The position numbers and the translations under genes were made by a program. Of a stretch of 64,000 nucleotides of DNA, positions 7,799 through 17,421 are shown piece after piece; position 1 is the first letter of the stretch; each line of letters opens with the position of its first letter. The stretch comes from Acinetobacter sp. NIPH 2699 (GTDB taxonomy: Bacteria > Pseudomonadota > Gammaproteobacteria > Pseudomonadales > Moraxellaceae), in assembly GCF_022549355.1 (NCBI RefSeq), contig NZ_JAKZGL010000004.1, forward strand, positions 1 to 64,000, written 5' to 3'. The notes beneath the pieces are model-generated. The model was not told where the DNA came from and made no database searches. It saw nothing but the letters and a program-made list of their open reading frames with translations.

Positions 7799-8806
7799 TT
7801 AGGTCGGTTTCAGCTCTGTCATTGGCCATCTTGGTGTTGTGGTCACTGCCAAACCATCTTGCTGCCCAGCTTTTAAACGCTGATAACCTGCAAATGCAAT
7901 CATGGCACCATTATCGGTACATAAAGCAGGTTCGGCATAATAGACTTGCGCATTAATCTTTTTGAGTGATGCCTCTAATTGCTCACGTAAGCGAAGATTG
8001 GCACTAACGCCACCAGCAATAACCAAGCGCTTTAAACCTGTTTGTTTTAAGGCTTTCACTGATTTTTTAGCTAAGGTATCGACCACTGCTTCTTGGAAAG
8101 ATGCTGCAACATCGGCATCACGATTTTCTTCACCCAATTTTTTCAACTGAACAGAAACCGCTGTTTTCAAACCACTAAATGAAAAATCTAAGCCCTGATG
8201 CAAGATTGGACGTGGAAATGCAAAGGCTTGAGCGTCACCTTGTAACGCCAATTTTGCGATATTCGGCCCACCAGGATAAGGTAATTTCATCATTTTTGCG
8301 ACTTTATCAAACGCCTCCCCCGCCGCATCATCAATTGACTCACCCAGTAACTCATATTGACCAATACCATAGGCGGCCATCAGTTGCGTATGTCCACCTG
8401 ATACCAATAAAGCGACAAACGGAAATTCAGGTGGAGTCTCCGAAAGTAATGGTGCAAGCATATGACCTTCCATATGATGCACACCAATCGCAGGTTTATT
8501 GAATGCAAATGCCAAGGTGCGACCAAATAATGCACCCGTCATCAATGCACCCATCAAGCCCGGACCGCGTGTATAAGCAACCGCATCAATTTCGTGTTTT
8601 TTAACGCCACTTTGTTCAAGCAATTGATTAATCAAAGGAATCATTTTTCGAACATGATCACGTGAAGCCAGTTCAGGTACAACACCACCATATTCTGCAT
8701 GTAGTTTGATCTGGCTATATAAAACCTGTCCACGTAAGCCGAGCTCGCTATCATAGAGTGCTAACCCAGTTTCATCACACGAAGTTTCTAAGCCCAAAAC
8801 AATCAT
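7799..8806 (-). CDS. tsaD: tRNA threonylcarbamoyladenosine transferase TsaD
   Basis: TsaD (Gcp/YgjD) transfers the threonylcarbamoyl group to A37 of ANN-decoding tRNAs together with TsaB and TsaE. The 335-residue length is normal. The N-terminal ASKHA motif is [10 protein letters not shown], the metal ligands are H111 and H115 (HHMEGH), and the ATP loop includes VSGGHTQL and [10 protein letters not shown]. It is divergent from rpsU, an arrangement common in gammaproteobacteria. Confidence 0.98.
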   Translation of the reverse strand: MIVLGLETSCDETGLALYDSELGLRGQVLYSQIKLHAEYGGVVPELASRDHVRKMIPLINQLLEQSGVKKHEIDAVAYTRGPGLMGALMTGALFGRTLAFAFNKPAIGVHHMEGHMLAPLLSETPPEFPFVALLVSGGHTQLMAAYGIGQYELLGESIDDAAGEAFDKVAKMMKLPYPGGPNIAKLALQGDAQAFAFPRPILHQGLDFSFSGLKTAVSVQLKKLGEENRDADVAASFQEAVVDTLAKKSVKALKQTGLKRLVIAGGVSANLRLREQLEASLKKINAQVYYAEPALCTDNGAMIAFAGYQRLKAGQQDGLAVTTTPRWPMTELKPT

Positions 8807-8951
8807 TAAACTGCCTTTACAACGATCAAAAATAGTATCAGCGCTATTATAGACTTGTGATCTGAGTTGTAAATGAGTAAAATACTGACCTTCACTTGCG
8901 ATCTAGTGCAATCGTGCGTTAGATCATATCCATCATCTTAGAGGATTTTAC

Positions 8952-9167
8952 ATGCCACAAGTTAAGTTGAAAGAAGGCGAACCAGTAGACGTAGCTATCC
9001 GCCGTTTCAAACGTTCATGCGAAAAAGCTGGTGTTTTAGCTGACGTTCGTAAACGCGAATTCTATGAGAAACCAACTCAAGAACGTAAGCGTAAAAAAGC
9101 TGCAGCAGTTAAGCGTTATCAAAAGAAATTGACTCGCGAATCTGTACGTACTACTCGCCTTTACTAA
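8952..9167 (+). CDS. rpsU: 30S ribosomal protein bS21
   Basis: This 71-residue, very basic protein is the small-subunit protein bS21, which helps mRNA binding in initiation. The sequence [20 protein letters not shown] and the arginine/lysine-rich tail [11 protein letters not shown] are diagnostic. It is preceded by GAGG about ten bases from the ATG and leads into the yqeY-like gene 29 bases downstream, the usual rpsU-yqeY arrangement. Confidence 0.98.
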   Translation: MPQVKLKEGEPVDVAIRRFKRSCEKAGVLADVRKREFYEKPTQERKRKKAAAVKRYQKKLTRESVRTTRLY

Positions 9168-9196
9168 TTAATTTGTGATTGACTGCTGAAAAGACT

Positions 9197-9643
9197 ATGA
9201 CGACTTTAAAAAACCAAATTACTGACGTGTTAAAAAATTCTATGCGTGCCAAAGAAATGGCAACAGTAACGGTTATTCGCGGTCTACAGGCAGCAATTAA
9301 GCAAATCGAAATTGATGAACGCATTGAGCTTGACGATGCTCAGGTTCTTGCGGTCATTGAAAAGCAAATTAAACAACGTAAAGAATCGATCAAGGCCTTT
9401 TCAGGTGCTGGTCGAGAAGATTTAGCTAGTAAAGAACAAGCCGAAGTTGAGGTTATTTCTCAATTTCTACCAGCCGCTATGACTGAGGAAGAACTTGATT
9501 CTCTCATTGAGCAAACGATTTCTGCTCAAGGAGCTACTAGCATGAAAGATATGGGTAAGGTGATGAATTCTCTACGTCCGATCATAGCCGGGCGTGCCGA
9601 TCCTGCACAAGTTTCTTCTAAAATTAAAGCAAAATTAAGCTAA
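9197..9643 (+). CDS. GatB/YqeY domain-containing protein
   Basis: The 148-residue protein is a stand-alone YqeY domain, related to the C-terminal tRNA-binding tail of the GatB amidotransferase subunit. Its exact role is not established. It has the family features IKQIEIDER, the helical KQIKQRKESI and the C-terminal GRADPAQVSSKIKAKL. The ATG at 9197 is preferred over an in-frame TTG at 9179. It probably shares the rpsU transcript; rpsU, yqeY and often dnaG/rpoD are linked in this group. Confidence 0.9.
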   Translation: MTTLKNQITDVLKNSMRAKEMATVTVIRGLQAAIKQIEIDERIELDDAQVLAVIEKQIKQRKESIKAFSGAGREDLASKEQAEVEVISQFLPAAMTEEELDSLIEQTISAQGATSMKDMGKVMNSLRPIIAGRADPAQVSSKIKAKLS

Positions 9644-9723
9644 TTAGCCCAGTTCGACTTTATATCTCTCTTTTATATTTGATAGATTGGATTCATTTCA
9701 ACAAATGAACCCACGCACCCTAT

Positions 9724-10086
9724 TTATTTAAAATCACACTGAATATTATATTTAGTTAGCATTTGCATTTCTTTTGACGCAGTCACTTGATGAATTACAT
9801 CTTGCTTGGTCATCGTGGCATATTGCCCTGTTAAATGTGATCTATTCTTTTCAATAGCGCCATAAGAGTCCTGCACATATTGATTCACAATAGCGCAATA
9901 TTTTGCCTGCTGCTCAGGTGTGAAATGTGAAAGTTGTGGATCTAAACTACGTAAAAAATTCCGCATGTCTTGCGCATAAGTCGCTGTTATTTTTTCTACA
10001 GAACGCACATATTGCTCAACCGACGCTGCCGAACTCGCCCCTACAAAACCAATCGCAAAAATAAAACCAATAATTTTCTTCATCAA
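9724..10086 (-). CDS. Small secreted protein of unknown function
   Basis: The 120-residue protein begins with a clear signal peptide (MMKKIIGFIFAIGFVGASSA) and a likely signal peptidase I site after AxA near residue 20-21. The mature part is helical, with two cysteines (in KYCAIV and IQCDF) that could form a periplasmic disulfide. I do not recognise a family. It is monocistronic or follows the GFA-type gene upstream on the same strand. Confidence 0.65.
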   Translation of the reverse strand: MMKKIIGFIFAIGFVGASSAASVEQYVRSVEKITATYAQDMRNFLRSLDPQLSHFTPEQQAKYCAIVNQYVQDSYGAIEKNRSHLTGQYATMTKQDVIHQVTASKEMQMLTKYNIQCDFK

Positions 10087-10119
10087 TTTTTAACTTCGTT
10101 ACTACTCAAGCCAGCCATC

Positions 10120-10485
10120 TTATCTTAATTCAATAAATTTTGGTTTATGCTCGGTAAAAAATTCTTCTTTGGGTGCAGGAATCTGTCCTTCAATCACTGT
10201 ACCCAAACGCAAGCGAATGATATTTGGCAAATCAGTACGATAAGAATAAATGGGACTTGCACAGTTTTGACAAAATACCCGCGCTTTATTCGGGGTATGA
10301 AAATATTCGTTCAGTCGATCTTGCCCTGAGATAAATTCAAACTTTGTTTGATCGAGTGGACTATTCCAACCCGCGATTGCACCTTGTGCCTGCTGACAGT
10401 GTTGGCAATAACATAAGATACTACTCTCGATTTTACCGTGATATTGGTATTGCACTGCCCCGCACAAACATTGCCCCTTGATCAT
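10120..10485 (-). CDS. GFA-family zinc protein
   Basis: This 121-residue protein has the Gfa fold pattern: CLCGAVQYQ near the N-terminus, CYCQHCQ near residue 26, and FCQNCASPIYSY near residue 92. The cysteines form structural and catalytic zinc sites. The family was named for a glutathione-dependent formaldehyde-activating enzyme, but most members, probably including this one, have no proven reaction. A small cytosolic role in thiol or aldehyde chemistry is only a guess. Confidence 0.85.
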   Translation of the reverse strand: MIKGQCLCGAVQYQYHGKIESSILCYCQHCQQAQGAIAGWNSPLDQTKFEFISGQDRLNEYFHTPNKARVFCQNCASPIYSYRTDLPNIIRLRLGTVIEGQIPAPKEEFFTEHKPKFIELR

Positions 10486-10560
10486 AATCCCCCCTTTTAA
10501 TTAATTTTTTATTTATACTACAACAATTATACTCACTCTTTTTATGATTGATTACTCAAA

Positions 10561-11046
10561 TCAATTTTTTAATTCAAGTATTTCACCTGCCAATCCATCA
10601 TAGTCTTTAAATGCTTTATGCCTAAAACCCTGACGCGTTAGAATCTTGCGTGAGGCAAGATTTTTAGGATCAATAATCGCAAATATTTGATCAATTGAAT
10701 TCTCTTTTTTTGAAATATCAAGTAAATGTTGACTGACTCTACTCGCAATACCTCTACCCCAATAATTTGGCAAGAGCATATAACCTAATTCAAGCGCGTC
10801 AGCATCTATTTCTTTGATTTCTAGCTTCGCCAAACCAATAAATTCATTCGTATCAGCATCCAGAATTTTAAAATTACCAAAATTTTCATGTAATTGATTA
10901 TTTATTACAAGTTGCTGAAAATCATGTTCCGCTTTGTCTCGAGGAACAGCGCTTTCTGTAATCATAGCCATTACTTCTATATTACTAACCAATTGAAAAT
11001 AGTAGTGAAAGTCTTGTATGTTAAATTTTTCTAATTTAATTTCCAT
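10561..11046 (-). CDS. GNAT-family N-acetyltransferase
   Basis: The 161-residue protein is a RimJ/RimL-like GNAT acetyltransferase. The acetyl-CoA region is LGYMLLPNYWGRGIASRVSQ, followed by the motif SRKILTRQGFRH. The start at 11046 is supported by GAGGAGG seven bases upstream; an in-frame upstream ATG lacks a ribosome site. The acceptor (protein N-terminus or small amine) is unknown. It follows the M48 peptidase gene region on the same strand, without clear functional linkage. Confidence 0.85.
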   Translation of the reverse strand: MEIKLEKFNIQDFHYYFQLVSNIEVMAMITESAVPRDKAEHDFQQLVINNQLHENFGNFKILDADTNEFIGLAKLEIKEIDADALELGYMLLPNYWGRGIASRVSQHLLDISKKENSIDQIFAIIDPKNLASRKILTRQGFRHKAFKDYDGLAGEILELKN

Positions 11047-11107
11047 ATAATCCTCCTCATTATTATCCTCAAATTTCAGCAAGCCCATTTTCCTATCAAA
11101 TTAAGAA

Positions 11108-12550
11108 TTAGATTTTTCTACGGCGATCATCTTGCATTTGTTTTAAACGAGCATCAATTTTCGCCGACATTGCCATATTCCCTTTCGCAAGTCGCTGAGC
11201 ATGTAACATCGATTTAATCGCATTTTCCTCATAGCCCGACCAATACTCAACTTCTGCACGATAACATAAGACATTCACCGCTTGTAATGGCAAGCTTTTG
11301 TCTGCGTTTGCTGCTTGTTGCAAGAGTTGCCATCCCCGAATATCTCGTTGATTTTTATGAATGAATCGCTGTACCAATGTTTGAGCTTGTGTGACTTGCC
11401 CTCGTCGAATCAATACTTCTGCGAATTTATAAGATAAGGCACGATTCTCAGGCATCGTTCTTTGAATTGGCGCAATGGTATTCTCTGCCTGCTCAAGTTT
11501 ATTTTGTCCCAAATAAATATCTGTTTGAATGAGCGGAACCAATATATGAGATTTTAATCGTACTTTCACCAAATCAAGATTTGATTGTGCTTGAGCATAA
11601 TCCCCTTGTTCTAAATAAAACTTACTGAGTGCCAGTTGTGCCGCAACATTTTTCTGTGCAGCAAGGGATTGTATTTGAATTTCTGTCGCTTGATTTGAAG
11701 TGACGTAGGTATACCATTTCAATATGTCAAAATTGAGATCATAAATCTCTGACTTTACTTTAGGCAGTTGATTGGCACGTAACCGTGCTTCACTCATACG
11801 TTCAGTCGTTAAGGGATGAGTGAGCCAAAAATCTGGCAAGAAACTAATTCGACTGGTCGCTCGATGCATGGTTTCAAAATAGTCCGCCATACTTTGCGGA
11901 TTGTATCCTGCCGCATACATAAATTGCATGCCGATACGATCCGCTTCACGCTCTTGATTACGACTATAACTGAGCTGTTTATCCATTAAAGCGGCTTGTG
12001 TCCCCAGCATTACGGCTGAGCCAACATCACCATCTGCCTGTGAAGCAATCGCAGCACCGACTAGAATCCCAGCCAAGGCCAGTAATCCTTGTCCCTTAAA
12101 TGCTTCTTGTGATCGGCTATAATGTCGTTGCGTTACATGGGCAATTTCATGTGCCATGACGCCAGCGATTTCATCCAAATTTTTAGCAGAAGTAATCAAA
12201 CCAGTATTGATTGCAAACAAACCACCAGGTACGGCAAAGGCATTAATTTGTGGATCTTTGATCACCACCAAACCAATCGGTTGCCCAAGTTGGGTTTGGC
12301 TTAGAATGCCTGAGAAAACCTGTAAAAATTGATCTTGTAGCCAAGCATCTTGCACCGTAGGCATTTGTCGATGAACTTGACGATATACCTTTTCACCGAT
12401 GAATTTTTCTTTTTGTTGGTCGAGCAAACCTATACCACTGCCAATTTCAGGGACTTCAGTTGCTCCCATCACCTGTGTAGGCAAAAGGACTTGAGTATGA
12501 CTCAGTTGGGTCGTGGCAAATAAGCCACATGCAAGCAGCAGCGGTCTCAA
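11108..12550 (-). CDS. M48-family metallopeptidase with repeats (BepA-like)
   Basis: The 480-residue periplasmic protein has an N-terminal signal sequence and the zinc motif HEIAH at 134-138, with a third ligand in NQEREADRIG. A C-terminal half of helical, TPR-like repeats follows. This architecture matches BepA/YfgC, which acts in outer membrane protein quality control and LptD assembly at the BAM complex. The length is near E. coli BepA. It is transcribed alone; a hairpin precedes it. Confidence 0.9.
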   Translation of the reverse strand: MRPLLLACGLFATTQLSHTQVLLPTQVMGATEVPEIGSGIGLLDQQKEKFIGEKVYRQVHRQMPTVQDAWLQDQFLQVFSGILSQTQLGQPIGLVVIKDPQINAFAVPGGLFAINTGLITSAKNLDEIAGVMAHEIAHVTQRHYSRSQEAFKGQGLLALAGILVGAAIASQADGDVGSAVMLGTQAALMDKQLSYSRNQEREADRIGMQFMYAAGYNPQSMADYFETMHRATSRISFLPDFWLTHPLTTERMSEARLRANQLPKVKSEIYDLNFDILKWYTYVTSNQATEIQIQSLAAQKNVAAQLALSKFYLEQGDYAQAQSNLDLVKVRLKSHILVPLIQTDIYLGQNKLEQAENTIAPIQRTMPENRALSYKFAEVLIRRGQVTQAQTLVQRFIHKNQRDIRGWQLLQQAANADKSLPLQAVNVLCYRAEVEYWSGYEENAIKSMLHAQRLAKGNMAMSAKIDARLKQMQDDRRRKI

Positions 12551-12625
12551 GGGGTTTCTCTATGATTCTAATGGAGAAATTTAATATAGCACTGAAAATG
12601 AGAGGAATTTGCAACAAAGTGTTAT

Positions 12626-12649
12626 AGAAGACAGCTTTTACTGTCTTCT
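12626..12649 (+). terminator. Hairpin between the acyltransferase and M48 genes
   Basis: AGAAGACAG and CTGTCTTCT form a nine-base stem with loop CTTTTA, followed on the plus strand by TTTATATTTTTT. The T tract is on the plus strand although both flanking genes run minus, so its strand of action is unclear. Confidence 0.5.
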
Positions 12650-12675
12650 TTTATATTTTTTAAACTCAACAAACA

Positions 12676-13314
12676 CTATTTTTCAGTGATATAGCGCTGA
12701 TCTACGCTAAATTTTTCAGGAAATTTTGCGTGAATATTTTCATAAAAAGCCATGATTTCCGTCATGTCTTTTTCATAATCACCTGTAGGATAAATGATTT
12801 TTCCAACACCGGTTTTTTTCTTGGCATAGTCCATATAAGCTAACGCAATTGGAACACCCGCTGCTATAGCGATATGATAAAAGCCCGTTTTCCATTGTTC
12901 TTGTTTCGCTCGTGTACCTTCTGGTGTCACCAACATCACCAATTTTGGATGCGTTTTAAAAAGATCACTCATCAGTTGAACCATACTTGGTCTTTCCTGA
13001 CCCTCTTGTTTGGCTCTACGATCGATACCGATACCGCCCATTGCCCGCACAAAAGGACCAAAAGGAAGTTTCATATAGCTATCTTTAATGGTAAGACGAA
13101 CATGTACCCCCAACGCCTTCAAAGCCAAACGGGCATATAATGCATCCCAATTACTGGTATGTGGTGCGGCGATCATCACACATTGGTCAATATCTAAATC
13201 CCAATGATTATCGATTTCCCACCCCATTAAGCCCAAACTTTGCTCAGCTAATTTCTCGAACACAAATACCCCAGATGAAATATCAAAGGGCGCAAGTGTA
13301 GCAATATTAATCAA
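12676..13314 (-). CDS. 1-acyl-sn-glycerol-3-phosphate acyltransferase-like
   Basis: The 212-residue protein has the PlsC acyltransferase motifs: HTSNWD (52-57) as the HX4D catalytic motif and PEGTR (131-135) as the phosphate-binding motif. No strong membrane anchor is seen. Family members acylate lysophosphatidic acid or related lysolipids at the inner membrane. It is a short relative rather than obviously the main plsC, so the acceptor is uncertain. It lies downstream of the hydroxyacid dehydrogenase gene on the same strand, separated by about 60 bases. Confidence 0.85.
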   Translation of the reverse strand: MINIATLAPFDISSGVFVFEKLAEQSLGLMGWEIDNHWDLDIDQCVMIAAPHTSNWDALYARLALKALGVHVRLTIKDSYMKLPFGPFVRAMGGIGIDRRAKQEGQERPSMVQLMSDLFKTHPKLVMLVTPEGTRAKQEQWKTGFYHIAIAAGVPIALAYMDYAKKKTGVGKIIYPTGDYEKDMTEIMAFYENIHAKFPEKFSVDQRYITEK

Positions 13315-13377
13315 CGTAAAAAGATGGACTAGCGCAATTATTCAGCAATCAAGTTGTAAGCAATTATTCAGTCGCAA

Positions 13378-14343
13378 TTAATCAAATGTTGGATTAACTA
13401 AATAACGAGGAATTCGCTCTTCTAGCGCATCAATCAAATTTTGATAAGCGAGATTGGCCATTTTATTGCGTGTTTCAGTGGTTGCCGAACCAATATGAGG
13501 GGCAGTCACGACATTAGGTAGTTCGAATAAAGGAGAACTTTGCAAAGGTTCTTTGGCATACACATCCAAACCTGCCGCAAAGATTTTATTTTGTTGTAAT
13601 GCTGCAATGAGTGCATTTTCATCGACCACAGAACCACGTGCAATATTGATAAAGACCGCATGTTTCTGCATCAATGCAAATTGAGCTTCGCCAATGAGTG
13701 CTTTTGACTGACTATTTAAATCAACTGCAACCACAATAAAGTCGGATTGCTGCAATAACTGATCTAGATCACGATATTGTGCATTAAATGCTTGAGCCAC
13801 TTCTATTTTTTCACGGCGATTATGGTACAAGATATTCATATTGAAGCCATAAAAACCTCGACGAGCGATTGCTGCGCCAATATGACCTAGACCAATAATA
13901 CCTAATGTTTTACCAAACACATCTACGCCAAACTGCTCACTCGAAACTGTTCGTTTCCACTGACCTTGTTTAGTCCAAGCATCCAATTGTGGGATTTTTC
14001 GTGCTGCACTCAGCAATAAACTAAAAGCTAAATCAGCGGTGGTTTCTGTTAATACATGCGGTGTGTTCGCGAGCCAAATTTTTCTTTGATTGAGATAATC
14101 GACATCATAGTTATCATAACCAACTGACACCGTAGAAATGATTTTAAGTTTTTGTGCCGGCGCTAAATTGCTTTCATTGAGTAACCGCCCAGCACCAATC
14201 ATGGCGTCAGCATCGACTACTTCAGTTCGGATTTGTTGATTAATGTCACCCAACTTTGGGTTGAGTACCACCACCTGATAATCTTGCTGTAACCGTGCTA
14301 AAACATCTTGATTAATTTGACTAAATACAACAACTTTCTTCAT
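13378..14343 (-). CDS. D-2-hydroxyacid dehydrogenase (GhrB-like)
   Basis: The 321-residue enzyme has the NAD(P)-binding motif GLGHIGAAIARR (about 151-162), the catalytic arginine in INIARGSVVDE, a glutamate in YAKEPL and the catalytic histidine in APHIGSAT. These place it with glyoxylate/hydroxypyruvate or 2-ketogluconate reductases. It would reduce a 2-oxoacid to the D-2-hydroxyacid. The start is 16 bases after the stop of the upstream holD-like gene, so the two probably share a transcript. Confidence 0.88.
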   Translation of the reverse strand: MKKVVVFSQINQDVLARLQQDYQVVVLNPKLGDINQQIRTEVVDADAMIGAGRLLNESNLAPAQKLKIISTVSVGYDNYDVDYLNQRKIWLANTPHVLTETTADLAFSLLLSAARKIPQLDAWTKQGQWKRTVSSEQFGVDVFGKTLGIIGLGHIGAAIARRGFYGFNMNILYHNRREKIEVAQAFNAQYRDLDQLLQQSDFIVVAVDLNSQSKALIGEAQFALMQKHAVFINIARGSVVDENALIAALQQNKIFAAGLDVYAKEPLQSSPLFELPNVVTAPHIGSATTETRNKMANLAYQNLIDALEERIPRYLVNPTFD

Positions 14344-14359
14344 GATGAAATTTCCACTC

Positions 14360-15007
14360 TTATTGCATCAATTGCCATAACCGTCTTTTTAATAACGGTT
14401 GAGCAATCATTTCTTCTAAACTGGCTAAATGCAATATATTAGAATGCTGGATAAAATCTAGATGACCTAGGCATAAAATCTTTTTATTTGTGGCTGTCGC
14501 ATCCAAGAAACCTTGAATATATGAAGATAATCCGCGCCCTTCCTGAAACCCAGCCAATGGGAACGGCCATTTCAACTCAGCATATTGCCCTAGTCTTGCT
14601 TTCTGAATATTCTGCCACAATTTTCTTTGATCATCGCTAAGCTGGCTACCTTCCAGCAAAATTGCACAACGATCCAAAACGTACATTTGCAACTCAAAAG
14701 TTTGCACTTGTGTTGTTATAACGATTTGCTCTTTTTCAACAACGACTTCTTTAACAACTGGCTTTGCGACAATTTCAGTTTGTTGAGGAGTTTCAATGTC
14801 TATGATCTGTGGGATTTGTACGGGTTCGGCTTGGATATCTTGAGAAATCGGAGTTGTCTCAAATGTAAGCGCAGGAGATTGTTCGATATCTTCTACAACT
14901 TGATCTCGCCATAAACTAGGTGCAGTATTTTTTTGACATAGAACTTCTCTAGGAACCCAAACATCTATTCCTAAAGTTGCTAATATGTTTCTCTGCTGCC
15001 CAATCAT
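14360..15007 (-). CDS. Possible DNA polymerase III psi subunit (HolD-like)
   Basis: The 215-residue protein has a conserved-looking N-terminus, RNILATLGIDVWVPRE, that matches the LGI-x2-W pattern of HolD. There it is the short peptide that binds the clamp loader. A low-complexity, Thr/Glu/Val-rich linker (about 40-105) follows, then a globular C-terminal domain ending SLEEMIAQPLLKRRLWQLM. Pseudomonas psi is also highly divergent. If correct, it would bridge the clamp loader and the chi subunit/SSB. No enzymatic motif is seen. Assignment rests on pattern, not on alignment. Confidence 0.5.
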   Translation of the reverse strand: MIGQQRNILATLGIDVWVPREVLCQKNTAPSLWRDQVVEDIEQSPALTFETTPISQDIQAEPVQIPQIIDIETPQQTEIVAKPVVKEVVVEKEQIVITTQVQTFELQMYVLDRCAILLEGSQLSDDQRKLWQNIQKARLGQYAELKWPFPLAGFQEGRGLSSYIQGFLDATATNKKILCLGHLDFIQHSNILHLASLEEMIAQPLLKRRLWQLMQ

Positions 15008-15289
15008 TTTAGATACTCGTTCCGTTATCTCACAGCCATTTTCAATACTGTAATTTCAGATATTCTAACATAAACCAACCTCCCCTAAATGGCTTCCTTT
15101 TGCTCAATCACATCAATACAAATTTAACTGAATCCTAAGAAATCAACTTCTCGGTAATGTAGGCAAAAACTCAATAAGAGTAGGTAATTGTTCATTCATC
15201 GACTTTTAGGCAATTTTTCATCATTTTGTCGCTTTAACTTTTTATTAATGTTGACTATCGAATGCTCAAATAAAAAGGGAATGCGATTT

Positions 15290-16390
15290 ATGCTTATTGT
15301 TTCTGCTCTCGCTCTCATCCTACTTCTCTCCATCTGCTTTTTATATCTTCACCACCCTCTTTTTGGCAAAAGTCCCTCAGGGGAACGGCTGCAACGTATC
15401 AAAAGCTCTCCCAACTATCAACAAGGTCAATTTCGCAATCTAACTGAACGATTGGGCATGACAGATTGCTCCCATACTTTCCTTGAACTTTATAGAACAT
15501 TTATCAAAACCATTCCTCATCGTAGACCTAAAGATATTATCCCTTCGATTAAAACCCATCTAAAAACACTTGATCCACAGCAGGATGTGATGATCTGGTT
15601 CGGACATTCTTCCGTATTTATGCAACTACATGGCAAAAAAATCTTAATTGATCCCGTGATGAGTGGCAAAGCATCCCCCTTACCTTGGGGAACTCGTGCT
15701 TATCGAGGAACGGATATTTATACGGTAGAAGAACTTCCAGATATTGATTATTTACTGATTTCACACGACCACTATGATCATTTGGACTATGAGACCATTC
15801 TTAAGTTAAAAGACAAAGTAAAATATGTGATCACAGGTTTAGGTGTTGGCGAACATTTTGAATATTGGGGCTATCCCAAAGACATGTTGATTGAAAAAGA
15901 TTGGGGTGACTGTATTGAGTTTGATGATGGTATAACCATTATTACCGAGACCACTCACCATGATTCACGGCGTGCTTTCGATGGCGGTAAAAACCTGTGG
16001 ATTTCATTCATTATTCAATCACCAAACAAAAAGATTTTTTATACAGGTGATGGTGGTTATAACAAGCATTTTATTGAGATTGGCCAAAAATACGGACCAT
16101 TTGATTGGGCACTGATGGAAAATGGTCAATATGACACTGCTTGGCATGCAGTACATTGTCATCCTAATGAAGTTGCACAAGCCACTGAAGAATTGAATGC
16201 ACGTAATATGCTTCCTGTACATCATTCCAAATTTAGTTTAGCCAAACATGCTTGGTATGAACCCATTACTCGGATTGTAGAATATTCAAAAACGAGAAAA
16301 TACCGTCTTGTAACACCCATGATCGGTGAACTGGTTGAACTAGATAATGATCGTCAAAGCTTTAAAGCTTGGTGGGAAAATATTCAATAA
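15290..16390 (+). CDS. Metallo-beta-lactamase-fold hydrolase (NAPE-PLD-like)
   Basis: The 366-residue protein has one N-terminal membrane segment (LIVSALALILLLSICFLY) and then an MBL domain. The metal motif is SHDHYDHLD, with further ligands in TTHHDS and YTGDGG and a C-terminal HHSKF. The arrangement resembles NAPE-PLD and UlaG-like proteins, which cleave phosphodiester bonds in lipids or sugars. The ATG at 15290 is chosen because AAGGGA lies nine bases upstream; the ATG at 15281 has no spacing. It is monocistronic. Confidence 0.85.
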   Translation: MLIVSALALILLLSICFLYLHHPLFGKSPSGERLQRIKSSPNYQQGQFRNLTERLGMTDCSHTFLELYRTFIKTIPHRRPKDIIPSIKTHLKTLDPQQDVMIWFGHSSVFMQLHGKKILIDPVMSGKASPLPWGTRAYRGTDIYTVEELPDIDYLLISHDHYDHLDYETILKLKDKVKYVITGLGVGEHFEYWGYPKDMLIEKDWGDCIEFDDGITIITETTHHDSRRAFDGGKNLWISFIIQSPNKKIFYTGDGGYNKHFIEIGQKYGPFDWALMENGQYDTAWHAVHCHPNEVAQATEELNARNMLPVHHSKFSLAKHAWYEPITRIVEYSKTRKYRLVTPMIGELVELDNDRQSFKAWWENIQ

Positions 16391-16429
16391 ACACAGTAAA
16401 TCTGAAGGAACTGAACGCCCAATAAAAAC

Positions 16430-16461
16430 TAAAAACCGGACAATCACTCTATGCTTGTCCG
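16430..16461 (-). terminator. Terminator of the benM-like gene
   Basis: CGGACAA and TTGTCCG pair across an 11-base loop. On the minus strand the stem is followed by GTTTTTAGTTTTTATT, giving a normal intrinsic terminator just after the regulator stop codon. Confidence 0.65.
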
Positions 16462-16468
16462 ATTATTC

Positions 16469-17410
16469 CTAATCATACTCTGTATCATTATCGAGTATAA
16501 AAACAGTTCGTTGATAAGGGATGCCCTCTAAATCATAAACATGATAAATACAATCAAACAACGACTGTAGATCTCCACTTTTATCCATAGCCCTTGCAGT
16601 AATAAAAATAGGGCTAACCGCATCACTATCTAAAATAGGAATATAAACTAAGTGTGGAAAACGTATGGTATCCGCACTTGCTGGAATAATGCATAAGCCT
16701 TCGCCAGCAGCAACCAGACCTAAAGCAAGTTGTATTTCCCGTAATTCACGAACATGCTTAGGCACTAAACTATGCTCTGCAAAAATATTTAAAAGCTGAC
16801 TGGAAAAATTAGGTTTAGGCGTATTCGGGTACAAAAAAAGTTTTTCTTCCACCAAATCTGCTAAATAGACTCCCTCTATTCTCTGCGCAATGGGATGGCT
16901 AGAATGTGCGGCAACCACGAGGCGCTCTTTTCGCAATAAAACACGCTTCACTGCTGGATCACTAATTCTTAAACGTCCAAAACCCACATCAATTTTCCCC
17001 TCTTTCAAAGCTTGAATCTGCTCAGTTGTACTTAATTCAACTAATTGAATATTGAGATTGGGATGTTGTTGTCGATACAGATAAATAATTCGGGGTAATA
17101 AACCAAAAAGCAATGAACCCACAAATCCAATCGTTAAGGTTCTTTCGATCAAACCAATCCGCTTGGTCATGCTTTTTACTTCTTCAGCATTAGACAAAAG
17201 TTTTAATGCATGTTGATACAAAAACTGCCCTGCTGTTGTCGTTTGTAAAGGTCGGCTCCCTCTTTCAAAAAGTTGCACACCGAGTTCATTTTCAAGGTTT
17301 TGAATCTGTCGGCTTAAGGGGGGCTGGGCAATAAAAAGCCTTTCCGCGGCTTTGGTAAAACTTTGTTCTTCCACCACTGCGACAAAATAACGTAGATATC
17401 TGAGTTCCAT
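16469..17410 (-). CDS. benM: LysR regulator of benzoate/catechol genes (BenM-like)
   Basis: The 313-residue LysR protein has an N-terminal winged helix (AAERLFIAQPPLSRQIQNLE) and a periplasmic-binding-protein-like effector domain. It resembles both A. baylyi BenM and CatM but agrees better with BenM (AVVEEQSFTKAA, RGSRP, SLLFGLLPRIIYLYRQ). Arg160 is present, and Tyr292 aligns with BenM Tyr293; from memory these two form the secondary benzoate pocket and are His and Phe in CatM. It would thus respond to muconate and benzoate. It is divergent from catB across an operator region. Confidence 0.85.
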   Translation of the reverse strand: MELRYLRYFVAVVEEQSFTKAAERLFIAQPPLSRQIQNLENELGVQLFERGSRPLQTTTAGQFLYQHALKLLSNAEEVKSMTKRIGLIERTLTIGFVGSLLFGLLPRIIYLYRQQHPNLNIQLVELSTTEQIQALKEGKIDVGFGRLRISDPAVKRVLLRKERLVVAAHSSHPIAQRIEGVYLADLVEEKLFLYPNTPKPNFSSQLLNIFAEHSLVPKHVRELREIQLALGLVAAGEGLCIIPASADTIRFPHLVYIPILDSDAVSPIFITARAMDKSGDLQSLFDCIYHVYDLEGIPYQRTVFILDNDTEYD

Positions 17411-17421
17411 TCTTTATCTCC

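Noticed and set aside
13327..13376. Possible direct repeat (AGCAATCAAGTTG and CAATTATTCAGTC-type) between the acyltransferase and dehydrogenase genes
   Set aside because: The duplicated words are short and AT-rich in a 60-base gap. No stem or known element is supported.
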